Below are positions 1 to 9,377 of a stretch of 25,718 nucleotides of DNA, one piece after another (positions within the stretch are counted from its first letter, which is position 1; every line of letters starts with the position of its first letter). Source of the stretch: Chara braunii. Its lineage: Eukaryota; Streptophyta; Charophyceae; Charales; Characeae. The stretch is taken from contig BFEA01000474.1 of NCBI GenBank assembly GCA_003427395.1, positions 762,481 through 788,198 of the forward strand. The letters are read 5' to 3'. The notes beneath the pieces are model-generated. The model saw only the letters and a program-made list of their open reading frames with translations. It was not told the DNA's origin and searched no databases. The position numbers and the translations under genes were made by a program.

Positions 1-1994
1 AATGAAGAAACAAGTGAAACATGGAGAGCGGGAGAGAAAAACACACATTTGAGCTCATACACACAAGGAGGAAAGTTGCGATTCACATGGGAGTGAAAGA
101 ATGGACAAAGCAAGCACTCTATACTACTCAAACACCAGATTACACCGACATTGAAGTTGTGATTCACACCCAAGTGAAGAAACACGTGAAATATGGAGAG
201 AGGGAGAGGAAAACACACATTTGAGCTCACACACACAAGGAGGAAAGTGGCGATTCACATAGGAGTGGAATAATGGACAAAACAAGCACTCTGCACAACT
301 CCAACACTAGATTACACCGAGATTGAAGTTGTGATTCCCACCCAAGTGAAGAAACAAGTGAAACATGGAGAGAGGGAGAGACAAACACACATTTGAGCTC
401 AAACACACAAGGAGGAAAGTTGCGATTCACACGGGAGTGGAAGAATGGAAAAAGCAAGAAGTCTACACTACTCAAACACTAGATTATACCAAGATTGAAG
501 TTGCGATTCACACCCAAGTGAAGAAACAAGTGAAACATGGAGATAGGGAGAAAAAAACACACATTTGAGCTCACACACACAAGGAGGAAAGTTGCGATTC
601 ACATGGGAGTGGAAAAATGGACGAAGCAAACGCTCTACGCTACTCAAACACTAGATTACACCGAGATTGAAGTTGTGATTCACACCCAAGTGAAGAAACA
701 AGTGAAACATGGAGAGAGGGAGAGAAAAACACACATTTGAGTTCACACACACTAGGAGGAAAATCGCGATTCACATGGGAGTGGAAGAATGGACAAAACA
801 AGCACTCTACACTACTCAAACACTAGATTACACGGAGATTGAAGTTGTGATTCACACTGTGTGTTTGTCTCTCTCTCTCCATGTTTCACTTGTTTCTTCA
901 CTTGGGTGTAGAAACAAGTGAAACATGAAGAGAGAAAGAGACAAACACACATTTGAGCTTACATACCCAAGGAGGAAAGTTGTGATTCACATGGGAGTGA
1001 AAAAATGGATAAAGCAAGCACTCTACACTACTCAAACACTAGATTACACCAAGATTGAAGTTGCGATTCACACCCAAGTGAAGAAACATGTGAAACATGG
1101 AGAGAGGGAGAGAAAAACACAAATTTGAGCTCACACACACAAAGAGGAAAGTTGCGATTCACATGGGAGTGGAAGAATGGACAAAACAAACACTCTACAC
1201 TACTCAAACACTAGATTACACCAGGATTGAAGTTGTGATTCACACCCAAGTGAAGAAACAAGTGAAACATGGAGAGAGAGAGAGAAAAACACACATTTCA
1301 GCTCACACACACAAGGAGGAAAGTTGCGATTCACATGGGAGTGGAAGAATGGACAAAACAAGCATTCTATACTACTCAAACACTAGATTACACCAAGAAT
1401 GAAGTTGCGAAAAAAGTAAAACATGGAGAGAGGGAGAGACAAACACACATTTGAGCTCACACACACAAGGAGGAAAATTGCGATTCACATGGGAGTGGAA
1501 GAATGGACAAAACAAACACTGTACACTACTCAAACACTAAATTACACCAAGATTGAGGTTGCGATTCACACCCAAGTGAAGTAAGAAGTGAAACATGGAG
1601 AGAGGGAGAGAAAAACACATATTTAAGCTCACACACACAAGGAGGAAAGTTGCGATTCACGTGGGAGTGGAAGAATGGACAAAGCAAGCACTCTACACTA
1701 CTCAAGCACCAGATTACATCGAGATTGAAGTTGGGATTCACACCCAAGTGAAGAAACAAATGAAACACGGAGAGATGGAGAGAAAAACACACATTTGAGC
1801 TCACACACACAAGGAGGAAAGTTGCGATTCACATGGGAGTGGAAGAATGGACAAAACAAGCACTCTATAGTACTCAAACACTAGATTATACCAAGATTGA
1901 AGTTGCGATTCACACCCAAGTAAAGAAACAAGTAAAACATGGAGAGAGGGAGAGACAAACACACATTTGAGCTCACACACACAAGGAGGAAAGA
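1..1994. repeat. 172-bp satellite array, part 1
   Basis: Head-to-tail monomers of 172 bp. Landmarks such as the ATG in ACATGGAGAG recur at about 21, 193, 365, 537, 709, 925, 1097, 1269, 1423, 1595, 1767 and 1939. Two intervals depart from 172: 709 to 925 (+44, an inverted duplication) and 1269 to 1423 (-18, a deletion of part of the GATTCACACCCAAGTGAAG segment). Within a monomer, GTTGYGATTCACA occurs twice about 81 bp apart, so the unit carries an internal partial duplication. Monomers differ at scattered sites only. The 67-codon open frames they contain follow from stop-poor sequence and shift frame each unit, so they are not called genes. Confidence 0.95.
857..950. repeat. inverted duplication inside the satellite
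   Basis: Bases 859-897 are an inverted copy of the satellite segment that follows in normal orientation at 910-948. They form a stem of about 39 bp with a 12-nt loop at 898-909 and a few mismatches near the outer end. This accounts for the 44-bp excess of this monomer. A template switch during replication is a likely origin. Confidence 0.85.
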
Positions 1995-2241
1995 GATATG
2001 CAAATTTTACATTATGCCTTCAATAGAATAGAGAAATTAAATACTAAGTGTGTCTATTTGTACTGTAACTTTACGATGTTCTTTATAAGAAAAAATAAAC
2101 AAATAAATACCTTTTGTACAATTCAGAAATGAATTATTTAAAATCTTTGTAAAAACTAGGAGATTGATGTGTCAAATGTGGGAATTACTGGAAGAATACC
2201 TCTTTAGCTAATAGCAACAGTTGGAGGAATTCTTGTTTTAC
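1995..2241. other. AT-rich insertion interrupting the satellite
   Basis: About 247 bp of A+T-rich sequence unlike the satellite and unlike anything else in the window. It replaces the short GTTGCGATT part of a monomer; the array resumes at CACATGGGAGTG. GGAGGAA occurs at both edges (near 1987 and 2223), which may be microhomology or a remnant target duplication. No ORF over 60 codons, terminal inverted repeat or RNA gene was recognised. It could be a short non-autonomous element or a filler insertion at a repaired break. Confidence 0.6.
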
Positions 2242-2606
2242 ACATGGGAGTGCAAGAATGGACAAAACAAACACTCTACACTACTCAAATACTAGATTAC
2301 ACCAATATTGAAGTCGCGATTCACACCCAAGTGACGAAACAAGTGAAACATGGACATAGGGAGAAAAAAAAACACATTTGAGCTGACACACACAAGGAGG
2401 AAAGTTGCGATTCACATGGGAGTGGAAGAATGGACAAAACAAACACTCTACACTACTCAAACACTATATTACACCAAGATTGAAGTTGCGATTCATACCC
2501 AAGTGAAGAAACAAGTGAAACATGGAGAGAGGGAGAAAAAAACACACATTTGAGTTCACACACAAGAAGGAAAGTTGTGATTCGCATGGGAGTGGAAGAA
2601 TGGACA
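2242..2606. repeat. 172-bp satellite array, part 2
   Basis: Two further monomers and a partial one, with landmarks at about 2350 and 2522, continue the array after the AT-rich insertion. The last monomer breaks off at GGAGTGGAAGAATGGACAA, and non-satellite sequence begins near 2607. Confidence 0.9.
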
Positions 2607-2669
2607 ATGGAGGCTCCATTAGCAGCCAAAGAGACCCCTACTAGCTATCGTAATCCCCCGAAGCTACTC

Positions 2670-2893
2670 ATTGAGGAGGAGGAGAGAGAATGGAGGAGGG
2701 AGGAAGAAGAAGGAGAAGAAGAAGAAGAAAAAGAAGAAGAAGAAGAAGAAGAAGGTGAGAGGAGGAAGGATGAGATGAAGAGGAAGAAGGTGAAGAAGAA
2801 GAAGAAGATGATGAAGAAAAAGAAGGAGAAGAAGGGGAAGAAGGAGAAGAGGAAGAAGAAGAAGAAGAAGAATAGGGAGAGGAAGAAGAAGAA
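2670..2893. repeat. GAA/GGA-rich purine tract
   Basis: Almost pure A+G on the + strand, built from GAA, AAG and GGA triplets with rare T interruptions. The long ORFs across it on both strands, poly-Glu/Lys on one and poly-Phe/Leu/Ser on the other, are low-complexity by-products. Confidence 0.95.
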
Positions 2894-2967
2894 TCTCGTC
2901 ACTCACCTCTCCTAAGTCTTGAGGCTGATTTTCTGATTCTTGATGAAGCTCCTTCTCCACTTGGCTA

Positions 2968-3012
2968 TGACTTTCTCCCCCCCCTTCTCCTTCCTCTTTC
3001 TCCTCCTCCCAA
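2968..3012. repeat. C/T-rich pyrimidine tract
   Basis: A nearly pure pyrimidine run (CTTTCTCC, a C8 run, then CTTCTCC units) starts about 75 bp after the purine tract. Purine and pyrimidine blocks in this order can pair with each other or form triplex DNA. Confidence 0.85.
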
Positions 3013-3400
3013 GTTGTCACAAGCTCCTATCACTATGGTTTTGGAGTCCTCCCCTCTAGGAGGGTTAATGAGACTCCTCTTAGCCTTGCCTTCTTCCTCT
3101 AGCTTGGGGGCTATGGCGGATCACCTCTCACACTACCTCTAGCTCATAGCCTCCTCTACACTCTTAAACTGGCAGGGGTTTCCCTCACTTCACTCCAAGT
3201 GAGTCTACAGCTTTCACGGGCTCATTTGGGCAGCATGGACACTCTTCATGCAAATGTGAGTGTGGCGGACTGCCCATGGAACAGCAGCCCGGCCAGCCCA
3301 TGGGCCTCTCCAAGTGCCCCATAGTGAACCGAGGTACCCCCATGGCCAATTTTCACCAGTAGGCCTCTCCGGGGGCACCTGGGCCTCTTGGCCAGGTTCA
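3013..3400. other. non-coding, no gene recognised
   Basis: C+T-rich unique sequence between the pyrimidine tract and the duplicated hairpin region. Short open frames on both strands overlap one another and show no domain or composition that supports coding. Confidence 0.5.
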
Positions 3401-3664
3401 TGCAGTCCGAGTGGTTGGTACCAACTCGGCCTGCCCCTTGGGTTTTTTTCCAGCCTCACACTACTTGAAAAATGCGGCCCCCTTGAGTCTAAGGTCCAAG
3501 GGGTAGCCTACTTGAGTTAGGTCTTTTTCTCAATTTTTTCAAGTTTTGGCCTCCCTTGGGTAGGCCGGAGCATTTTTCCATGTGGCGGCACATTTTCAGC
3601 CTTGGACCAGGCTGAAATCCAAGGCCCCCCTTATTCCGAGCTACCCCATGGTGGTCCTTGCTTC

Positions 3665-3690
3665 AAATTTGAGCTCATAAGCTCAAATTT
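3665..3690. repeat. perfect 11-bp stem hairpin
   Basis: AAATTTGAGCT at 3665-3675 and its exact reverse complement at 3680-3690 enclose the loop CATA. Confidence 0.9.
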
Positions 3691-4011
3691 TCAATTTTTG
3701 GTGCATCTGGCTCTCTTTTTGGGCCAAATGCACAATTTCGGTTTTTTCCCTCTTTTGTTTCTTTCCATTTTGGACTGCCACCTCATTCCGGAGCTAGCCG
3801 TTTTGGGTCGGCCCACAAAAAACGGTTGTTTCTTCTCCACCATGAGATCTGATCTCAGATCCATGGCCTAAAAGAAAAGCGGTCTTTTTTTTTTTTGCAT
3901 TTTCTCTCATTTTGTCCTCTTTAATTCAGATATTATTGAGATATGGCCCCAAAGGCCATATTTCAGCAATCCGACCTACCCTCCTTGGATCTAGGAGGGG
4001 TGAGGTCATCA

Positions 4012-4031
4012 TTGGGACCTGCCAGTCCCAA
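4012..4031. repeat. hairpin family A, copy 1
   Basis: TTGGGAC, a 6-nt loop CTGCCA, then GTCCCAA: a perfect 7-bp stem. It shares loop length and core with 5451-5470 and 6737-6756, but its second base pair is T-A. Confidence 0.8.
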
Positions 4032-4112
4032 CTGCAGCAGTCCCAATGGGCCGGCATATTTTCCTCCACCCATTTCTCCCGTTTTGTCTCATTCTCCCAC
4101 CATTCTCTCTCC

Positions 4113-4137
4113 TTTTTTTTTTTTTTTTTTTTTTTTT
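4113..4137. repeat. poly(T) run of 25
   Basis: Uninterrupted T25, at the same place relative to the family A hairpin as the TTTTTC repeat in the second duplicate copy. On the minus strand it is poly(A), so a retroposed 3' end is conceivable, but no retrocopy was seen beside it. Confidence 0.9.
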
Positions 4138-4379
4138 GTGTGACAAGTGTCAAATTGTTGTACATCCTCTTTCTAGGCCTTAGAACCTTATTCATGGCCA
4201 GGTTCATGACCGACTGTTAGCCGTTACACCTTGGCCCACCAAATTGTTATGCCCATGCTCCTAGAGGGTTCATTTTGGTCCCGTTAGTCTCATTTTTTAG
4301 CCCCTTTGGCTTCGATTTTTCACGGCCAGCCTTTTTCTAGCTTGGAGCCCCTTGGGCTCTTATTTCCTCATGCCTAGCT

Positions 4380-4399
4380 AGTTCGAGATCTTTCGGACT
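4380..4399. repeat. hairpin family B, AGTTCG form
   Basis: AGTTCG, an 8-nt loop AGATCTTT, then CGGACT. The stem has one G-T wobble relative to the AGTCCG form, and the loop length matches the other family members. Confidence 0.65.
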
Positions 4400-4911
4400 G
4401 CTGGGGGGCCCTCCCATTATTCATTTTTCTTTGTTCTTACTCCCGTTTCACTCGTTTGAGCCCCACTAGTGTTTGTGATAGTGGTGCTAATATTTTCCAC
4501 CGTCCAGACCTTCGATCTCGGCGGTGTCATTTGCCTTGCACGTCCACTCCCCACATTGGCTAGCGGTTCTCCTTGGGCCCTCCAAGTCCCCGCCTTCCCA
4601 CATCCTAGTTCCATTTTTCCGTTCCGCCGGCTGCGCCGTCGACGAGGCCCAATTTTCGACAATTTTTATTTGGGCCCATGTGGTCCCCCGCATCATCCCG
4701 GTTGATGCCTAATTTTTATTTAGGACTTCCCATGCCCGTGGCAGTCTCATTCCATTACTCCCATGCGCCTCCAGCGTGCCGATTATTTTCCCGACCGCGG
4801 GACCCCTGCCTTGCCATTACCATTTGTCGATATACTCCCTTATGCCTACGGCGCCGATTTCCAGCCTTTTGGGCGTGCCGTGGCTCATTTCCCCTTGGCC
4901 TAGGCACCCCC

Positions 4912-4939
4912 ATGCAGTCCGTTATTTCTCGGACTGCAT
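4912..4939. repeat. hairpin family B, best copy
   Basis: ATGCAGTCCG at 4912-4921 and CGGACTGCAT at 4930-4939 form a perfect 10-bp stem with the loop TTATTTCT. Confidence 0.85.
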
Positions 4940-5271
4940 TCATGGCCAATTTTCTAGTCCCACAGCCCTACGTCATGCCCCATGCCCAAGGGTAATGAAG
5001 CGTTAATTTTCCAAGGGCATCTTGGCTCAATTTTGGCTCCCGGAGCAACAAAAACTTATGTTCGTCCCTCCCTATGCAGTCTGTTGTAACTCGGACTACA
5101 GTGGGGGTTGTTTTCTTTATCCTAATGCCCCACAACTAGCCCCCAACTGAAAGAAAAAGAAGTGGCCAACTCCCAAGTGCATCCGGTCTTCATTTTGGCT
5201 CTCGGTGCACTCAAAACATGTGTTTGGTCTCCTCCATGCAATTCGTTATTTTTCGGTTGCAAGGGGCCTTG

Positions 5272-5308
5272 ATTTTCTTTGATTTTCTCTGCATAAATCA
5301 AAGAAAAT
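5272..5308. repeat. perfect 14-bp stem hairpin
   Basis: The arm at 5272-5285 (ATTTTCTTTGATTT) is the exact reverse complement of 5295-5308, with a 9-nt loop. It is the longest perfect stem I found outside the satellite. Confidence 0.9.
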
Positions 5309-5450
5309 TAAAGTCCTTTGTAACCGCCATATACCAAAATGAATCTGGTCCCAAATGCCCTCCCTACGTGGCCGTTTTTTGTCGTTAGTGCCCTTTTGAC
5401 TTTTCCGCTTTTCTTCTCTTTTTCTTTTCTTTTCCTCCACATGTGGACAG

Positions 5451-5470
5451 TAGGGACTTGTCAGTCCCTA
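5451..5470. repeat. hairpin family A, copy 2
   Basis: TAGGGAC, TTGTCA, GTCCCTA. The second base pair is A-T instead of T-A. A further T-A pair closes the loop, giving an 8-bp stem. Confidence 0.8.
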
Positions 5471-5522
5471 CTTGTTGCAGTCCCAACTGACGGTCAACTC
5501 ACTCATTCTCTCTCACCTCCAT

Positions 5523-5549
5523 TTTCTTTTTCTTTTTCTTTTTCTTTTT
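5523..5549. repeat. (CTTTTT)n microsatellite
   Basis: Four or more CTTTTT units inside the pyrimidine run that follows family A copy 2. A related TTTTC run lies at about 5589-5617. Confidence 0.9.
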
Positions 5550-5690
5550 GCATGTCAAGTGTCAACTAGCTGTTAAGGCCCTTTTCTCATTTTTCTTTTC
5601 TTTTCTTTTCTTTTTCCTCCTTTCTTGGAGAATAGGGACCTACTAGTCCACCCTTCCTCTTAGTTTCGGCCCTTCCTATGCCCAAGGGCC

Positions 5691-5710
5691 AGTCCGTTAT
5701 TTCTCGGACT
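5691..5710. repeat. hairpin family B, AGTCCG copy
   Basis: AGTCCG, the loop TTATTTCT (identical to that at 4922-4929), then CGGACT. An outer C-G pair extends the stem to 7 bp. Confidence 0.75.
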
Positions 5711-5852
5711 GCACTTGTGGCCTTTCCATGCCCTTGGGAGCCACCGTTTGCCCCTCTCTCTTCCAAAAAGTAGGCCCCCATACTCCGATTTTCTCCCGGA
5801 GGCCTATTTTTCTCATGGAGCCCCTGTGGACTCCATTTCCTTGGGGGAGGCT

Positions 5853-5872
5853 AATCCGAGATTTTTCGGATT
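5853..5872. repeat. hairpin family B, compensated copy
   Basis: AATCCG...CGGATT. The G-C pair of the AGTCCG copies is replaced by A-T on both arms. TCCGA/TCGGA pairing gives a perfect 7-bp stem. Confidence 0.75.
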
Positions 5873-5939
5873 GCTCCCATGCCTCCCACCACTTATTTCT
5901 CTGCTTTCTATTTTTCTTTTGGCCTTTCCACTTGCTCCT

Positions 5940-6000
5940 ACTAGTGCTTGCACTAGTGGCGGTAATATTTTTGACCGTCAATATCTCCGATCTTGACGGT
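5940..6000. repeat. paired hairpins in the ACTAGTG/ACCGTC block
   Basis: ACTAGTGC at 5940-5947 and GCACTAGT at 5950-5957 are an inverted repeat with a 2-nt spacer. ACCGTCAA at 5974-5981 and TTGACGGT at 5993-6000 form a perfect 8-bp stem. The earlier duplicate near 4465-4530 keeps both hairpins in weaker form. Confidence 0.7.
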
Positions 6001-6061
6001 GCAACTTGCTTTAATTATTTGCACCACCTGCCGTGCCGCAATTTTTCTCGGGACTTCACTA

Positions 6062-6260
6062 GTCCCCACCACTTGTCCCACGCTAGTCCCCTACACTAGT
6101 CCCGCTAGTGGTCCGCCGATACTTGTCCCGCCGGTGGTCCCGCCGGTACTCGTCCCGATACCGCATTTTTTTCTTAGTCCCATATGTTTCCCGATACTAG
6201 TCCCGCGCTAGTTCCTGACACTAGTCCCGCTAGCGGTCCCGCCGGTACTTGTCCCGTCGC
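6062..6260. repeat. short GTCCCG-type degenerate repeats
   Basis: Many copies of GTCCCG joined to CTAGTG, CCGGTAC or CGATAC. CACTAGTCCCGCTAG occurs near 6095 and again near 6217, suggesting a duplicated block of about 120 bp. Confidence 0.65.
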
Positions 6261-6736
6261 TGGTCCCCGACACTTTTGTCATTTTTTCGCCTTATGGCGG
6301 CCCCCTTCCCTCGTCCTTTTCGTGTTCCGTGCACCGTCCTCCCCGAACGTGGGTTCTTACTTGGCCCGTGGCCCCTTGGTCTTCTTGACGTTGCATCCCG
6401 GCGGCCCCTCTGGCCTGAGTTACGACTTCACGTGCCGACACCTTACTTACTATCTCCTCTCCCTTCTTCCTTCCTTGCGGCGCGCGCCCCCATGTCATTC
6501 ACTTTTCTCGGCGGTCCCTCTTCTTTTCCGGGGGAGCGGCCGCCTTGACTATTTTCTTGCGGTCCCTCACCGCTTGCCCTTCCGCTACTCCTTTCATGGT
6601 CCCGTGGCCTCGACAACCCGGGCAGCCTCCATGCCCCTGGTACCAATACTTGAACATTTTCTGTCCTTCTTGCCTCCGGTTTTCTCTGTTGTGCACAAAT
6701 CTGCCATATATAGTCTCTCGAGTGGCGGGATGTTAT

Positions 6737-6756
6737 TCGGGACCTACCAGTCCCGA
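6737..6756. repeat. hairpin family A, copy 3
   Basis: TCGGGAC, CTACCA, GTCCCGA. The second base pair is C-G where the other copies have T-A and A-T. Confidence 0.8.
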
Positions 6757-7027
6757 TACATTCCCCCCACTCATTCACGATGTCCTTATCGCGCACCAGT
6801 CCATAGTCAGTAGGGATTTTGGAGTGGTAGACAGAGGGGAAGAGGGGATGGGGTGAGACGGGTAGTTAGCTTGCCAGGGTTATTTTTGTCTTTTTCCGTT
6901 CCTTTCTCATTGTTTCCCTTTAGCTTTCCGCCCCTTGGGGTGGAGGAGGGTATGGGGAGTCAAGGAATCTTCTTCGGCTTCTCTTTTCTCATCTCATGCC
7001 AACCAGGTTTATTTTTGGTTGCCACCA

Positions 7028-7230
7028 TCATCAATACCCCTTTCGTTTGGGTCCTTCGGCTCGTGCAATCCATGCTTTCAATTCCCTCTTTCCTTCGGGT
7101 CCTTCATCCCGCGCAATCCATGCTTTCAATTCCCTCTTTCTTTCGGGTCCTTCGGCCCGTGCAATCCATGTTTTCAATTCCACTTTCCTTCGGGTCCTGC
7201 AATCCATGTTTTCAATTCCGTCACTCCTCC
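7028..7230. repeat. 48-bp minisatellite, about 4 copies
   Basis: The unit is built around GGGTCCTTCGG and GCAATCCATGCTTTCAATTC. Three units of 48 bp are followed by a shortened fourth. 48 is divisible by three, so open frames run through without coding evidence. Confidence 0.9.
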
Positions 7231-7439
7231 TCAAAGCTCAGGCCTAGCCAAATCCACATATATTTCTCCCGGGTCCTTTCGCCCGACCTTTCTTTAGTCC
7301 TGCCAGTTTCGCATGCATATCACCCTTTGTCCTTTCTTGCCCCTTGCCTAATTAACTTTCCATGTGCGATACTCAGTTCATCCCTTTTGCATCTCTCTTC
7401 TGGACACCTTGCCAGACCTTCTTCTCAAGCCCATGCAAG

Positions 7440-7970
7440 CCAATTACTCATCCATTTCCCTGTCTGCCAGTGTTCTTCTCTGATCCATGCAAAGTCAATT
7501 ATACAAGTCTTTTATCTTCTGGGCATCTTGCCAGGCCTCATTTCTCAGGCCCATGCAAAGCCAATTACACAAGTCTTTTCTGTTCTGGGCATCTTGTCGG
7601 GCCTCTTTTCTCAGGCCCATGCAAAACCAATTACACAAGTCATTTCTGTTCTGGGCATCTTGTCAGACCCTTTTTCTCAGGCCCATGCAAAGCCAATTAC
7701 ACAAGCCAGGCCCATTTTCTCAGGCCCATGCAAACCAAATTATACAAGTCTTTTATGTTCTGGGCATCTTGTCAGACCCCTTTTCTCAGGCTTATGCAAA
7801 ACCAATTACACAAGTCTTTTCTCTTCTGGGCATCTTGCCAGACCCCTTTTCTCAGGCCTATGCAAAGCCAATTACACAAGTCTTTTCTGTTCTGGACATC
7901 TTGCCAGGCCCCTTTTCTCAGGCCCATGCAAAGCCAATTACACAAGTCTTTTATATGCGTTCTCGTTGGT
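7440..7970. repeat. 67-bp minisatellite, about 8 copies
   Basis: CAATTACACAAG recurs at about 7561, 7628, 7695, 7803, 7870 and 7937. The unit contains CTGGGCATCTTGYCAGRCC and TTTTCTCAGGCCCATGC. One unit near 7710 has an internal deletion, and more diverged copies lie at about 7440-7500. Confidence 0.9.
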
Positions 7971-8113
7971 AGATAGCACACCTTCCCCCTACTCAAAACG
8001 CGATGTCCCCATCGCGCNCCCATGCAAAGCCAATTACACAAGTCTTTTATATGCGTTCTCGTTGGTAGATAGCACACCTTCCCCCTACTCAAAACGCGAT
8101 GTCCCCATCGCGC
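7923..8113. other. exact 95-bp duplication around a single N (assembly join)
   Basis: Bases 7923-8017 are repeated without change at 8019-8113, with N at 8018 between them. Exact identity and the N at the boundary point to two contigs joined without merging their overlap. Open frames across this point are artificial. Confidence 0.85.
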
Positions 8114-8960
8114 GACTGGTTCTCACTCGGAGGTACGCAGACCTTTGGCCCGCCGACCGCAGTCAAGGACACAAGCCCATCCGCTTCACAAGGGAAGAGT
8201 GATCAGTTCCTCCCCAGCGGGTGGCGCCGCACCCTCCTACTCGATCCGACCTTTTACTATTACGTGGCGAGCACCAATACTGAGGTTCCTCCTCACATCT
8301 GGCAGGTAGGTCCAGTCCAAGCCTTCCAGGGCCTCGTCTATCCGTAAGAGCTTCCCTCGTGAATCGTTCCTCCCGAGTGGTAATTTTTTGGATCCGGCCT
8401 CTTCCTTTCAAGAGAGTTGGGGCTCTCTATTAGTCCGCGAGTGCAGTTACGAAGACCTCGCAACTAGTCCCGAAATGGTTGTAATGTTCCGGCAGGGCAG
8501 TGTTAATGTCCCGTGGTGGTGGTGACCTCCACTCGGTACCTCGCCAACCCCTCCCCTTGGACAGTGCCACCCAACTTAGTGCGGGCAGCCGAGGTCCGAC
8601 CCAAACGGCCATGCCACCCCTCTATGGTATGGCGTGTGGTTGGAGAGTAGCGAAATAGACTAGAATAAGAATGACTCACTCGCCCATTTGGTTCTCTCAC
8701 CCTTTGACGTTTAGGCGTTCAACACGAGGCGCAGTAACTCCCCGACTAGAGCTCATTGTCGGAGTTGGTTCCGGACGGGCAGCACTGATCCAAGTGGTAG
8801 GTGCCTTGGTCCTTTAACCCTCATCCCCTTTTAAGAGGAACAGGTCGCGCTGAGACTTTTCCCCTTAAGGGGATAGAGGTATTGAGGTCGCGGTGCGAGC
8901 ACCGGTATCCCCCTCTTGCTGAGGCCAAGGACTAGAAGAAAAGAGAAATTCATTTCAATG
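8114..8960. other. unique sequence, no gene recognised
   Basis: GC-richer, apparently single-copy DNA between two minisatellites. It contains the 12-bp palindrome CCCCTTAAGGGG (8861-8872) and the small hairpin CGGTGC-GA-GCACCG (around 8892). Minus-strand ORFs of 60-82 codons overlap each other and show no recognisable domain. An LTR or its remnant is possible, but no second copy was found in the window. Confidence 0.45.
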
Positions 8961-9019
8961 CTCTTTCCATGTCCATTTCAAGTTGCCTAGGGTCCCCTGT
9001 TTATGCAATGCAATTTCCA

Positions 9020-9300
9020 ATGCTCGTTCCAATTTCAATGCTCAATCCAATTACAATGCTCAATCCGACTCCAATGCTCAATCCAATTCCAAGGCTCAGT
9101 TCAGTTCCAAGGCTCAATCCAATTCCAAGGCTCAATCCAATATCTCTTCCAAGGCTCAATCCAGTTCCAAGGCTCAATCCAATATCTCTTCCAAGGCTCA
9201 ATCCAATATCTTTTCCAATGCTGAGTCCAATATCATTTTCCAAAGCTGAGTCCAATATCCTTTCCAAGGCTGAGTCCAATATCTTTTCCAAAGCTCAGCT
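9020..9300. repeat. 18/24-bp minisatellite
   Basis: The unit CAATCCAATTCCAAGGCT (18 bp) alternates with a 24-bp form containing CAATATCTCTTCCAAGGCT. More than a dozen units. Ser/Lys/Ala/Gln-rich open frames are by-products of unit lengths divisible by three. Confidence 0.9.
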
Positions 9301-9377
9301 CTTCTCAATCTTATCCATCTCAAGCAGCCATGCAAGGGGACTCCAGTGCCAATTCCAAATAATAACCTTTGTCAGGA

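Larger units (their letters stand above)
3400..6760. repeat. pyrimidine-rich, diverged ~1.45-kb tandem duplication
   Basis: Matching landmarks recur in the same order about 1.44-1.5 kb apart: the GCAGTCCG hairpin (3403 and 4914), the GGGAC...GTCCC hairpin (4012 and 5451) followed by a pyrimidine run and TGTCAAGTGTCAA, the CCGAGATTTT-type hairpin (4380 and 5853), and an ACTAGTG...TAATATTTT...ACCGTC block (about 4465 and 5940). A third partial copy of the GGGAC hairpin is at 6737. The + strand is rich in C and T throughout. Overlapping ORFs on both strands are not conserved between copies, so none is called. Confidence 0.65.

Noticed and set aside
21-2553. Repeated 67-codon ORFs in the satellite monomers.
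   Set aside because: 172 is not divisible by three, each frame runs into the next monomer and ends there, and several monomers have lost it. They reflect low stop density.
2550-3020. Glu/Lys-rich and Phe/Leu-rich ORFs on both strands.
   Set aside because: They are translations of the GAA/GGA and CT tracts.
6853-8202. A 449-codon plus-strand ORF.
   Set aside because: It consists of the 48- and 67-bp minisatellites and crosses the N at 8018 within the duplicated assembly join.
8114-8960. A 3' LTR of the element.
   Set aside because: No matching sequence was found in 18-25 kb, and no TG...CA ends with a target duplication were visible.
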